Assembly (NCBI GenBank): GCA_020698575.1
Contig: CM036253.1
Coordinates: 3,400,455-3,464,454 of the forward strand
DNA: 64,000 bases
Origin: Bostrychus sinensis
Taxonomy: Eukaryota; Chordata; Actinopteri; Gobiiformes; Eleotridae
Reading direction: 5' to 3'
How positions within the stretch are numbered: the first letter of the stretch is position 1; each line of letters begins with the position of its first letter. The notes beneath the pieces are model-generated. The model was not told the DNA's origin. It saw only the letters and a list, made by a program, of their open reading frames with translations, and did no database searches. Of this stretch, positions 45,954 to 55,987 are shown in pieces. Made by a program: the position numbers and the translations under genes.

Positions 45954-48788
45954 ACCAGCCACTTGGTTATGACGCTCCATGTATGCTTTCCCTGCCAGCA
46001 TCTTACAGCCTGCAGTTATGTGCTGGATTGTCTCAGGGGCCTCTTTGCACAGTCTGCACCTGGGGTCTTGTCTTGTATGGTAGATCTGGGCCTCTATTGC
46101 TCTGGTGCTCAAGGCCTGCTCCTGTGCAGCCATGATCAGTGCCTCTGTGCTGTCCTTCAGTCCAGCCCTTTCTAGCCATTGGTAGGATTTCTCGATGTCA
46201 GCCACTTCAGTTATCTGTCGATGGTACATCCCATGTAGGGGCTTTTCCTCCCAGGATGGTTCCTCCAGCACCTCGTCCTCTGTTTTCCACTGCCTGAGAC
46301 ATTCACTGAGAACTTCATCTGTTGAGGCCATCTTCCTGATGTAGTCAAGGATCTTGGATGTTTCATCCTGGACAGTGGTTTTGACACTCACTAGTCCTCT
46401 GCCTCCTTCCTTGCGCTTAGTGTACAGTCTCAGGGTGCTGGATTTGGGGTGGAACCCTCCATGCATGGTTAGGAGCTTTCGTGTTTTCACATCTGTGGTC
46501 TGAATCTCTTCCTTTGGCCAGCTTATTATTCCCGCAGGGTATCTGATGACCGGCAGGGCATAGCTGTTGATTGCCCGGACTTTGTTCTTGCCATTGAGCT
46601 GACTCCTTAGGACTTGCCTTACTCGTTGGAGGTATTTGGCTGTGGCTGCTTTTCTTGTGGCCTGGTCCAGGTTGCCATTTGCTTGTTGGATTCCAAGGTA
46701 CTTGTAGCTGTCCTCAATGTCTGCTATTCTGCCGTCTGGGAGTGGGACCCCTACTGTATGGACTACCTTCCCTCTCTTTGTCACCATCCGCCCACACTTC
46801 TCAAGTCCGAATGACATTCCGATGTCATTGCTGTAGATCCTGGTTGTGTGGATCAGTGAGTCAATGTCTCTCTCGCTCTTGGCGTACAGCTTGATATCAT
46901 CCATGTAGAGGAGGTGACTGATGGTGGCCCCGTTCCTGAGTCGGTACCCATAGCCAGTCTTGGTGATTATCTGGCTGAGGGGGTTCAGACCTATGCAGAA
47001 CAGCAGCGGGGACAGAGCATCTCCTTGGTATATCCCACATTTGATGGACACTTGTGCAATTGGCTTGCAGTTGGCCTCAAGGGTGGTCTTCCACTGCCTC
47101 ATCGAGTTTGCAATGAAGGCTCTTAGAGTCCTGTTGATGTTATACATCTCCAAGCATTCCATGATCCATGTGTGTGGCATTGAGTCATAGGCTTTCTTGT
47201 AATCAATCCAGGCGGTGCACAGATTAGTGTGTCTGGCTTTGCAGTCTGCAACTGTTCTATCTACGAGCAGCTGGTGTTTAGCTCCTCTGGTGTTTTTACC
47301 AATGCCCTTCTGTGCTGTGCTCATGTATTGATCCATGTGCCCACTTATCTTAGTCGCTATGATGCCTGACATGAGCTTCCATGTGGTGGGGAGACAGGTT
47401 ATTGGTCGATAGTTGGATGGGGCCGTTCCCTTCAGGGGATCCTTCTGGATCAGGATTGTCCGGCCTTCAGTTAGCCATTCAGGGTGGGTCCCATCCTTTA
47501 GCAGCTGGTTCATTTGTGCTGCCAGGCACTCATGGAGTGAAGTTAGCTTTTTCAGCCAGTAGGTGTGGATCATGTCAGGCCCTGGTGCTGTCCAGTTTTT
47601 CATACCTGAGACTCTTTGTTGGATGTCTGCCACTGTGATGGTTACTGGTTCTTGTTCAGGGAGGTTGCTGTGGTCTGCTCTTAGATCCTCCAACCACTGT
47701 GCACTGTTGTTGTGTGACGCCTCCTTCTCCCATATGCCTTTCCAGTATTGTTCAGTCTCCAGCCTTGGTGGGTCTGCTCTGTTGTTATTACCCTGCCACT
47801 GAGAGTACACTTTAGCTGGTTGAGTTGAGAACAGCCGGTTTATTCGCCTTGCTTCGATTTCTCTCGTGTACTTCTTTAGTCGGGTGGCCAAGGCTTGGAG
47901 TCTTTGTTTGGCAGTTTCCAATGCTTCAGGTATGGACATCTTGCTGTAGGTCTTGGGTGCTTGTTGTTTCATTGCACCTTTCTGGAGCTCTGACAGTTGG
48001 CTCACTTCTCTCCGAGTTGCCTTGATTTTAGCCTCCAACCTTCTTGGTGGATCTTTATGGTTGCTCTTTGGTTGATAGCCAAGCTCCTCAAGGATCACTG
48101 CTGCTGAAGTGTATATCAGCTCATTGGTTTCAGTGATGGTCATCGTAGGTATTGTTCCCAAAGCTGCATTCACATCTTCCAGGAGACTTTCTGAAGGTAC
48201 TTCACTCAGCCTGTGTAACTGGTGTCGGGGTTGCCTGGTGTTCATTTTAGCCATGATCTTATCTCTCAGGTCAGTTGCTGCCTCGCTCAGCGTGATGGTG
48301 CTTATTGGGGCTTCGTACCCAAATTCTGGATGGGGAGTTGGTGTTAACTCCCCTCTGACCTTGCGTCCTGGCTCCCCCTTGCCGTAGCATATGTGTTGTA
48401 TCTCGTCAATCTCAAGTTGTGAAAGCAGGTGCCGCTTGTGGATGTTGGAACACTGAGCTACTAGTTGTTTAGCAGTGAGTGTTGATTGTGGGTTTCGAAG
48501 TTGCCATATTTCCCACATTCTCTTCATGTAACCCCTCTGACTAGGGTTACTGGAGTAGTAGCATTCCAACAGAGCCTTGTTCTCGCATCTCGTCCACTTC
48601 CGTCTTGTTCCAGTAGCCCACTTCTCATCAGGCTGCTCTGGTTCCCCAACACCTGACGCAGACCTTGTTTGACCGGGCGACGTCTGATTCAGTTTACAAA
48701 ACACATACAGCAACTGTGCACTGACTGCCACTAAAAAGGTAAAGGTCACGTAAACAGTAATCAAAACAATATTCATACAACAATACAA
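45894..48788 (-). CDS. Reverse transcriptase ORF of R4/Dong-type retrotransposon (C-terminally cut)
   Basis: A 964-residue frame without internal stops. The first 40 or so residues are hydrophobic and may be flanking sequence. Element protein follows with RKWTRCENKALLECYY and RGYMKRMWEIW. A linker with W-TAPGPD and NYRPITCLPTTWKL (the RT entry motifs) precedes AWIDYKKAYDSMPH, then GIYQGDALSPLLFC (about residue 585) and the catalytic LLYMDDIKLYA box (YMDD at 628-631). The zinc knuckle CRLC...H...C (C-x2-C-x8-H-x4-C) spans about 911-928. Both metal-binding aspartates are present, so the RT core looks intact. The product would copy its own RNA into DNA at a nicked target. The frame ends early because a 28-bp tandem expansion brings in a stop at 45894, cutting off the endonuclease. 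Confidence 0.85.
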   Translation of the reverse strand: MYCCMNIVLITVYVTFTFLVAVSAQLLYVFCKLNQTSPGQTRSASGVGEPEQPDEKWATGTRRKWTRCENKALLECYYSSNPSQRGYMKRMWEIWQLRNPQSTLTAKQLVAQCSNIHKRHLLSQLEIDEIQHICYGKGEPGRKVRGELTPTPHPEFGYEAPISTITLSEAATDLRDKIMAKMNTRQPRHQLHRLSEVPSESLLEDVNAALGTIPTMTITETNELIYTSAAVILEELGYQPKSNHKDPPRRLEAKIKATRREVSQLSELQKGAMKQQAPKTYSKMSIPEALETAKQRLQALATRLKKYTREIEARRINRLFSTQPAKVYSQWQGNNNRADPPRLETEQYWKGIWEKEASHNNSAQWLEDLRADHSNLPEQEPVTITVADIQQRVSGMKNWTAPGPDMIHTYWLKKLTSLHECLAAQMNQLLKDGTHPEWLTEGRTILIQKDPLKGTAPSNYRPITCLPTTWKLMSGIIATKISGHMDQYMSTAQKGIGKNTRGAKHQLLVDRTVADCKARHTNLCTAWIDYKKAYDSMPHTWIMECLEMYNINRTLRAFIANSMRQWKTTLEANCKPIAQVSIKCGIYQGDALSPLLFCIGLNPLSQIITKTGYGYRLRNGATISHLLYMDDIKLYAKSERDIDSLIHTTRIYSNDIGMSFGLEKCGRMVTKRGKVVHTVGVPLPDGRIADIEDSYKYLGIQQANGNLDQATRKAATAKYLQRVRQVLRSQLNGKNKVRAINSYALPVIRYPAGIISWPKEEIQTTDVKTRKLLTMHGGFHPKSSTLRLYTKRKEGGRGLVSVKTTVQDETSKILDYIRKMASTDEVLSECLRQWKTEDEVLEEPSWEEKPLHGMYHRQITEVADIEKSYQWLERAGLKDSTEALIMAAQEQALSTRAIEAQIYHTRQDPRCRLCKEAPETIQHITAGCKMLAGKAYMERHNQVAGIVYRNICAEDSVQEHLCRG

Positions 48789-49260
48789 TTATAATAAATA
48801 CAGTTGTAATAAATACAGTTATAATAAATACAGTTGTAATAAATACAGTTGTAATAAATACAGTTATAATAAATACAGTTGTAATAAATACAATTATAAT
48901 AAATACAGTTATAATAAATACAATTATAATAAATACAATTATAATAAATACAGTTGTAATAAATACAGTTATAATAAATACAATTATAATAAATACAGTT
49001 ATAATAAATACAATTATAATAAATACAGTTATAATAAATACAGTTGTAATAAATACAGTTATAATAAATACAATTATAATAAATACAGTTATAATAAATA
49101 CAGTTATAATAAATACAGTTATAATAAATACAATTATAATAAATACAATTATAATAAATACAGTTATAATAAATACAATTATAATAAATACAATTATAAT
49201 AAATACAGTTATAATAAATACAGTTATAATAAATACAGTTATAATAAATACAGTTATAAT
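48782..49260. repeat. 15-bp AT-rich minisatellite
   Basis: About 32 copies of AATACAGTTATAATA with two variable positions (CAGTT/CAATT and TATAA/TGTAA). It directly abuts the 5' side of the retrotransposon. A 15-bp unit keeps a minus-strand Val/Phe/Ile repeat frame open (48694-49389); it is not taken as a gene. Confidence 0.95.
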
Positions 49261-49480
49261 ACCAGCTGATACAAGGCGGGTTACAAGTTTGAATTCATTT
49301 ACATTTACAGGAAATGAATCAATAAAATAATATATCATATAGATATAGAACCAAATGAATTGAAATAACATACAATAAACAATAAACAATAAACAAGTGA
49401 ACAGAGCCTAAATGTAGAGCTGCAACAAACAATTATTACATTTATTTATCAATCGCCCAATCTGCAAACTCTGACCAGCA
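49261..49480. other. Unique AT-rich spacer
   Basis: Nothing is recognised apart from short CAATAAACAATAAACAATAA repetition near 49372-49393. Confidence 0.5.
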
Positions 49481-50124
49481 ACTGAGCTGCAGACGACAGA
49501 CTCACACTGAGCTGCGGACGACAGACTCACACTGAGCTGCGGACGACAGACTCACACTGAGCTGCGGACGACAGACTCACACTGAGCTGCGGACGACAGA
49601 CTCACACTGAGCTGCGGACGACAGACTCACACTGAGCTGCGGACGACAGACTCACACTGAGCTGCGGACGACAGACTCACACTGAGCTGCGGACGACAGA
49701 CTCACACTGAGCTGCGGACGACAGACTCACACTGAGCTGCAGACGACAGACTCACACTGAGCTGCGGACGACAGACTCACACTGAGCTGCAGACGACAGA
49801 CTCACACTGAGCTGCGGACGACAGACTCACACTGAGCTGCGGACGACAGACTCACACTGAGCTGCAGACGACAGACTCACACTGAGCTGCGGACGACAGA
49901 CTCACACTGAGCTGCGGACGACAGACTCACACTGAGCTGCGGACGACAGACTCACACTGAGCTGCGGACGACAGACTCACACTGAGCTGCAGACGACAGA
50001 CTCACACTGAGCTGCGGACGACAGACTCACACTGAGCTGCGGACGACAGACTCACACTGAGCTGCGGACGACAGACTCACACTGAGCTGCGGACGACAGA
50101 CTCACACTGAGCTGCAGACGACAG
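49481..50124. repeat. 25-bp minisatellite (ACTGAGCTGCGGACGACAGA CTCAC)
   Basis: About 26 copies of a 25-bp unit, nearly identical, with one G/A site (GCTGCGGACG or GCTGCAGACG; the A form makes a CTGCAG). The two forms are irregularly distributed. Confidence 0.95.
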
Positions 50125-50699
50125 TGGAGCAATGGACTGAACAGAAAGTTCCAGTTTCCTATAAAAAAACAAGAAAAGAGGCTTATGGCCTGCAAATGTA
50201 CGTTTCTGTTTGTGAGCAAAAGATTTATACTGCAGGCCTTTTCTTTCTCCTTGTTTAAAAATGACTGAGGATAGAATAAATTTCATTTGTAGCCTTTCCA
50301 CAATAAATGTAACTGAATCTTTCCATCGTTTGTTTTAGTCACAGCGCCAGGAACAAGAGCAGCTCGTATCAAAATCATTTTTACATTTCTCATGAAGTGC
50401 ATTACTGGATACATTTTATGTAGAATTTTAAAAGAGATTTCCCTGACTTTATTAGTTATTATATATTTTTGAGAGAACAACCAGGCCTTTGTCCCGGGGA
50501 CATGACATCAGTTTAGCCCACACTGTAAACCCAGCTCTTCTGTTTTTAACAAGTTCAGCTGTTATTACTAATACTGCTTTGTTTTTGCAAAGACCAGAGT
50601 CATGACTTAACCTGACCAGGTGTTAACACTGCACTTAACTTAAGTAGTGAGTGCACTAATGGCTCTCTGCAGAGTAAACGTAAAATCCTCAGTTTTACA
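50125..50699. other. Unique sequence upstream of the small gene
   Basis: No exon is recognised. It includes AT-rich DNA and a TTAACTTAAGTAGTGAGTGC stretch near 50637. Confidence 0.4.
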
Positions 50700-50782
50700 G
50701 GAGATGGGCGGGGTTTGGGTTTGGGAGTTCTGGAAAGTTCCTACAGCTGGGTCTGTGTCAGTGTCAGCAGCAGAAACACAAC
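50700..50782 (+). promoter_or_regulatory. Promoter with GC box and perfect heat-shock-element pattern
   Basis: GGGCGGGG (GC box) at about 50706. GTTCTGGAAAGTTCC at 50727-50741 fits nTTCnnGAAnnTTCn, the three-block heat shock factor site, and lies 42 bp before the ATG at 50783. The block also overlaps a TTC-N2-GAA STAT-like core. No TATA box is seen. The transcription start is probably between this site and the ATG, or just upstream. Confidence 0.5.
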
Positions 50783-50822
50783 ATGGACGAGGTTTTGGTG
50801 GATTACAGCTTCAAAACTTACG
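50783..50822 (+). CDS. Exon 1 of a small two-exon gene (41-residue product)
   Basis: ATG in a strong context (ACAACATGG) followed by 12 codons giving MDEVLVDYSFKTY and one base of a split codon, ending at a near-perfect donor ACG|GTAAGT (50822/50823), phase 1. The next exon at 53424 supplies GT, making a Gly codon, and runs to a stop. The full product would have 41 residues: an acidic N-terminus, two related D-Y-x-F stretches (VDYSFKTY and LDYKFTSEK), and a basic tail ending KSKKHHCC. The paired C-terminal cysteines behind a Lys/His cluster suggest lipidation (Rab-type geranylgeranylation or palmitoylation) and membrane attachment. This is inference. The protein is not recognised. Confidence 0.5.
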
Positions 50823-51133
50823 GTAAGTGCATAAAACTGTAAAACTGTACACTTAACGTGTGTTAAAGAATAATGTTAAACATGTGACAGTGGAGTTAAT
50901 GCAGTAGTGAGTCCTAAATGAATCCTGGACAGTTTAAAACAAACTCATTATTTTGAGAGATATGTCTGTTAGAACTGTGGAAACATCAACAATAATCATG
51001 TTTTCATTAGAAAATTCCAGTTAGCAGCCCATGCCTTCATTAGCACTGCGTAGCAGTGTTTAGCATGTAGCATTAGCACTAGTCTGACGGCTAACATTGG
51101 CCTAAACAGGTTACAGTGTGGTTTTAGGGATTC

Positions 51134-53079
51134 AACATGTAACAGTTATAACATGTAAGTTATAACATGTAACAGTTATAACATGTAACAGTTATAACAT
51201 GTAACATGTAACAGTTATAACATGTAACAGTTATAACATGTAACATGTAACAGTTATAACATGTAACAGTTATAACATGTAACATGTAACAGTTATAACA
51301 TGTAACAGTTATAACATGTAACATGTAACAGTTATAACATGTAACAGTTATAACATGTAACAGTTATAACATGTAACATGTAACAGTTATAACATGTAAC
51401 AGTTATAACATGTAACATGTAACAGTTATAACATGTAACATGTAACAGTTATAACATGTAACAGTTATAACATGTAACATGTAACAGTTATAACATGTAA
51501 CAGTTATAACATGTAACATGTAACAGTTATAACATGTAACAGTTATAACATGTAACATGTAACAGTTATAACATGTAACAGTTATAACATGTAACATGTA
51601 ACAGTTATAACATGTAACAGTTATAACATGTAACATGTAACAGTTATAACATGTAACAGTTATAACATGTAACAGTTATAACATGTAACATGTAACAGTT
51701 ATAACATGTAACATGTAACAGTTATAACATGTAACAGTTATAACATGTAACAGTTATAACATGTAACATGTAACAGTTATAACATGTAACAGTTATAACA
51801 TGTAACATGTAACAGTTATAACATGTAACAGTTATAACATGTAACATGTAACAGTTATAACATGTAACAGTTATAACATGTAACATGTAACAGTTATAAC
51901 ATGTAACATGTAACAGTTATAACATGTAACATGTAACAGTTATAACATGTAACAGTTATAACATGTAACATGTAACAGTTATAACATGTAACATGTAACA
52001 GTTATAACATGTAACAGTTATAACATGTAACATGTAACAGTTATAACATGTAACAGTTATAACATGTAACAGTTATAACATGTAACATGTAACAGTTATA
52101 ACATGTAACAGTTATAACATGTAACATGTAACAGTTATAACATGTAACAGTTATAACATGTAACAGTTATAACATGTAACATGTAACAGTTATAACATGT
52201 AACATGTAACAGTTATAACATGTAACAGTTATAACATGTAACAGTTATAACATGTAACATGTAACAGTTATAACATGTAACAGTTATAACATGTAACATG
52301 TAACAGTTATAACATGTAACAGTTATAACATGTAACATGTAACAGTTATAACATGTAACAGTTATAACATGTAACATGTAACAGTTATAACATGTAACAT
52401 GTAACAGTTATAACATGTAACATGTAACAGTTATAACATGTAACAGTTATAACATGTAACAGTTATAACATGTAACATGTAACAGTTATAACATGTAACA
52501 GTTATAACATGTAACATGTAACAGTTATAACATGTAACAGTTATAACATGTAACATGTAACAGTTATAACATGTAACAGTTATAACATGTAACATGTAAC
52601 AGTTATAACATGTAACAGTTATAACATGTAACAGTTATAACATGTAACATGTAACAGTTATAACATGTAACAGTTATAACATGTAACAGTTATAACATGT
52701 AACAGTTATAACATGTAACAGTTATAACATGTAACATGTAACAGTTATAACATGTAACAGTTATAACATGTAACATGTAACAGTTATAACATGTAACAGT
52801 TATAACATGTAACAGTTATAACATGTAACAGTTATAACATGTAACAGTTATAACATGTAACATGTAACAGTTATAACATGTAACAGTTATAACATGTAAC
52901 AGTTATAACATGTAACAGTTATAACATGTAACATGTAACAGTTATAACATGTAACAGTTATAACATGTAACAGTTATAACATGTAACATGTAACAGTTAT
53001 AACATGTAACAGTTATAACATGTAACATGTAACAGTTATAACATGTAACAGTTATAACATGTAACAGTTATAACATGTA
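51134..53079. repeat. 16/23-bp minisatellite (AACATGTAACAGTTAT)
   Basis: A 1.95-kb array of a 16-bp unit, AACATGTAACAGTTAT, and a 23-bp form with an extra AACATGT. It fills most of the 2.6-kb intron of the small gene. Each unit contains ACATGT and near-palindromic ATAAC/GTTAT words. Confidence 0.95.
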
Positions 53080-53423
53080 TAATGGGACTACTTGGTCTTT
53101 TAGCACAGAAACTGTTCTTTAGCACCATGCCCTTATTTTAATATTAGCACAGTTAGCTTGTTTATTCGTGCCACACAGCTTCCCTCCATTTCTGTGGAGG
53201 TCAAACAGCTGAGCTTAGCCGTGTGAAGATTTTTTTTTTTTCTCTTTAAAATAGATGGGCATTTTTATAATTTTGAAACTGTTGTGATTGTCACCTTAGC
53301 TGTAACAGGATCAGTTCCACAGCTCTTAGAGCAGTGCTGCCACCAGTTTGAACCTATTTGTGTTTTTGTGCTGAGTAATAAAGCCATAAGCTTTAAGTTT
53401 TAAACTTAAAGCTTTGTTTACAG

Positions 53424-53509
53424 GTCATCATGGCCTGCAGGCAGTGGATCTGTGTGAGCTGGATTACAAGTTCACAAGTGAAAAGTCCAAGAAACACCAC
53501 TGCTGCTGA
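53424..53509 (+). CDS. Exon 2 (terminal) of the small gene, ends ...KSKKHHCC
   Basis: The acceptor, AAGCTTTGTTTACAG, ends at 53423. Two bases complete the Gly codon of exon 1, then 27 codons to TGA at 53507-53509: HHGLQAVDLCELDYKF then TSEKSKKHHCC. About 460 nt downstream, two ATTAAA signals (53969-53974 and 53979-53984) followed by T/G-rich sequence (GTTTATTTTGTTCTC) mark a plausible cleavage site, giving a compact 3' UTR. Acceptor, phase, strong start and poly(A) signals together favour a real transcript over chance. It could still be a non-coding RNA or a fragment of a longer gene. Confidence 0.5.
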
Positions 53510-53968
53510 CCCAGAGGAGGACAGAGGGCTGCTGGAGCCTTGTTATGGATCCTGCCTGCACTCTTTATTTGGCATCAGGTTTGCCAAAATTTAAATTTTC
53601 TATATATTTTAAAGTGGGTTTCTCATCAAGAGACTCTTGCTCAATTATAAAATGTATTTTTGCAAATGATGTCACTCTCCTCATCTCTAACATTTTAGAT
53701 CAAAGACAACAGAAGACAAGGTTTGGTACAACTTAGATCAGAAATGAAGGTCAGACTGTGCCTGCAGGACGTCCACAGAGTTGTTCCAAGACTAATTCTG
53801 TATCATTTGGCATTGTCTACACTCAGTGGGCTGGGTCTCAGTTACATTTTTATTTCCAAAACTGTGTATGACGTGTGCTCATGAGTTTTTACAGTACATG
53901 TGTCTGTATAACATTCTGTAGTGATGTTCAACTGTATCTGTGTTTATATTTTAGTTTTGTTACTAAAC

Positions 53969-53984
53969 ATTAAAGAATATTAAA
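53969..53984 (+). terminator. Twin ATTAAA poly(A) signals
   Basis: ATTAAA at 53969-53974 and again at 53979-53984, followed within 25 nt by a T/G-rich element. They suit the end of the exon that begins at 53424. Confidence 0.45.
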
Positions 53985-54072
53985 GTTTATTTTGTTCTCA
54001 TCTGAGGACACCGTTGACTCTGTCAGCAGCTGGACTTTGGGATCTTGCTCGTTTACCTTTACCTTGTCCCAG

Positions 54073-54150
54073 CTCCACACAGCGGAGCTGAAAACTGTGA
54101 CTGAGGCCAAAGTCAACAGCTACAAGACAAAAGCCATGTGCTGCTGTTAG
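54073..54150 (+). CDS. Candidate alternative last exon ending ...KTKAMCCC
   Basis: The acceptor TTTACCTTTACCTTGTCCCAG ends at 54072. The phase-0 frame reads LHTAELKTVTEAKVNSYK then TKAMCCC and TAG at 54148-54150, with AATAAA at 54196-54201. Like exon 2 it ends in a Lys-containing stretch followed by a cysteine cluster at the very C-terminus. Its phase does not match the phase-1 donor of exon 1, so a direct 1-3 splice would be out of frame. An unseen exon, a donor inside exon 2, or a separate gene would be needed. The call is tentative. Confidence 0.3.
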   Translation, partial: LHTAELKTVTEAKVNSYKTKAMCCC

Positions 54151-54195
54151 GTCTGACGTGCATTCAAACTAAACTTACTTTGGCACTTTTTTTTC

Positions 54196-54201
54196 AATAA
54201 A
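54196..54201 (+). terminator. Poly(A) signal AATAAA
   Basis: CAATAAATCTGC, 46 nt after the TAG at 54150. It supports a transcript end near 54220. Confidence 0.45.
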
Positions 54202-54430
54202 TCTGCATCAATGAAAAAAAAATCTGTCTTCTTTTTTAAATAATGCAGTACACAGAAAACACTGTGTAAGATGCAATGATAATACTCACAATATCTAGTG
54301 ATAAAACCAAAATAACTTAGTTCTGAATACTAATAATCATTAGTAAAGATTATGTTGACTACTAATTAACGTTAGTAATCATAACTAATGCACTTCAGGA
54401 ATCAGACCACACACACTCAGGTCTCTGTGA

Positions 54431-54820
54431 GAGGACAGAGACAGGAGAGGACAGAGACAGAGACAGGACAGAGACAGGAGAGGACAGAGACAGGAGAGGA
54501 CAGAGACAGAGACAGGAGAGGACAGAGACAGGAGAGGACAGAGACAGAGACAGGAGAGGACAGAGACAGGAGAGGACAGAGACAGAGACAGGAGAGGACA
54601 GAGACAGAGACAGGAGAGGACAGAGACAGGAGAGGACAGAGACAGGAGAGGACAGAGACAGGACAGGACAGAGACAGAGACAGAGACAGGAGAGGACAGA
54701 GACAGGAGAGAACAGAGACAGAGACAGAGACAGGAGAGGACAGAGACAGGAGAGGACAGAGACAGAGACAGAGACAGGAGAGGACAGAGACAGAGACAGA
54801 GACAGGAGAGGACAGAGACA
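54431..54820. repeat. GACAGAGACAGGAGAG purine-rich tandem repeat
   Basis: Irregular mixture of a 16-bp unit, GACAGAGACAGGAGAG, and 6-bp GAGACA additions. Strongly strand-asymmetric purine tract; frames on both strands are open but repetitive. Confidence 0.9.
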
Positions 54821-54918
54821 GTGATGTTGTATATTTCTAGACCTCTGATGTAAAGCAGGTAACTAAACACATTAATGTCACATTTGTTGACATGAACCAC
54901 TTCAGGGAATGACTGAAG

Positions 54919-55097
54919 CAGCTCCATCACAGCTCCATCACAGCTCCATCACAGCTCCATCACAGCTCCATCACAGCTCCATCACAGCTCCATCACAGCT
55001 CCATCACAGCTCCATCACAGCTCCATCACAGCTCCATCACAGCTCCATCACAGCTCCATCACAGCTCCATCACAGCTCCATCACAGCTCCATCACAG
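54919..55097. repeat. 11-bp tandem repeat CAGCTCCATCA
   Basis: About 16 perfect copies of CAGCTCCATCA. Confidence 0.95.
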
Positions 55098-55654
55098 GGC
55101 TCTGTCCAGTTTCACTGAAGCAGGGCTGTTTTTGTGTCGGGTCAGCTGTGGAGGGCCCCGCTGCTGCTGTTTGCTGCTGTGTCCAGGTTTTTGCCAGCCC
55201 CAGGCGTCACAGACGTTTTGTGGCAGCTCCTGTGTCTGTGACCTCGTCCTGATGCAGCCTGGAACATGAGGTAACAGGGAATGCCTTGGTGTGTGTCAGA
55301 GGGGCGGGCACACACCTGAGAGGTAACAGGGACCACAGCACACAGTGTTCCTCTGACAGCATCGTATCCTCTGTCTGTGCTTTTATTTATCACAGGTCAG
55401 AACACAGCAGGGTCAACAATAACCACGCCAGGGTTTTGACAGCTCAGCGACTGAGCCACTGCTCCCAGGAAGAGGAGGAGCTTCTGTGCTGATGCTGAGT
55501 CTGAACACGATGCACGAGAAAAACCCAGAGCACAGTCTCTGTTTTCCCGTTGTTAACTTTACGTTTGCCCACAGCGCACATGAAATCGTTCAAACTGGTT
55601 ATGACCCGCGCTCTCCTGGGCCAGGATTCCATCAAATTTAATTCTGAAAATGTT
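55098..55654. other. Unique sequence, no gene recognised
   Basis: Mixed-composition sequence with a short duplicated phrase (GAGGTAACAGGGA at about 55267 and 55319). No exon is supported. Confidence 0.4.
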
Positions 55655-55987
55655 GCCCCGCCCCCTTCAGTCTGTCAGCCCAAGCCCAGAGCAAACACTG
55701 GAGAACTGCAGGGCTGAGGCGCAGAATACTTCTCTTCCTCTGAAGCGTGATGAGGCTGTGACATGTCCTGACAAAAGCGGCATAAACCAACTGACAAGAC
55801 GCGTAACAGCAACATAACCTGACGCTGCAGAGGAACACTGCACACAGAAGATGTCACAAAGAGACGGTCAGTAAGTGATCCTTAATCAACTCAAACTGTC
55901 CAAACCTAAAGCAGATGATCAGTAGCATCACTGCAGTTCTCCAGTGTTTGCTCTGGGCTTGGGCTGACAGACTGAAGAGGGCGGGGC
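55655..55987. mobile_element. 57-bp terminal inverted repeats flanking 219 bp (MITE-like)
   Basis: Arms 55655-55711 and 55931-55987 are reverse complements with one mismatch over 57 bp (core CAGCCCAAGCCCAGAGCAAA). The 219-bp interior encodes nothing recognisable. No clear target duplication flanks it, so a stem-loop formed by an inverted duplication is the alternative. Confidence 0.75.

Larger units (their letters stand above)
45345..48720 (-). mobile_element. Dong/R4-clade (Rex6-like) non-LTR retrotransposon
   Basis: A minus-strand element about 3.4 kb long. It comprises a long reverse-transcriptase frame, a C-terminal zinc knuckle and a restriction-enzyme-like endonuclease region, followed by a short AT-rich 3' tail (near 45345-45360). 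This domain order is that of site-biased R2/R4/Dong-type elements and not of APE-type L1 or CR1 elements. The 5' boundary is uncertain and may be truncated: recognisable element protein begins around 48670, and a 15-bp array abuts it at 48782. No target-site duplication could be identified. Confidence 0.8.

Noticed and set aside
45894..48788. Plus-strand frames of 60-110 codons inside the retrotransposon
   Set aside because: Shadows of the minus-strand reverse transcriptase frame.
48694..49389. 231-codon minus frame of VFIITVFII repeats, which could look like membrane segments
   Set aside because: Translation of the 15-bp AT-rich array; hydrophobicity follows from base composition.
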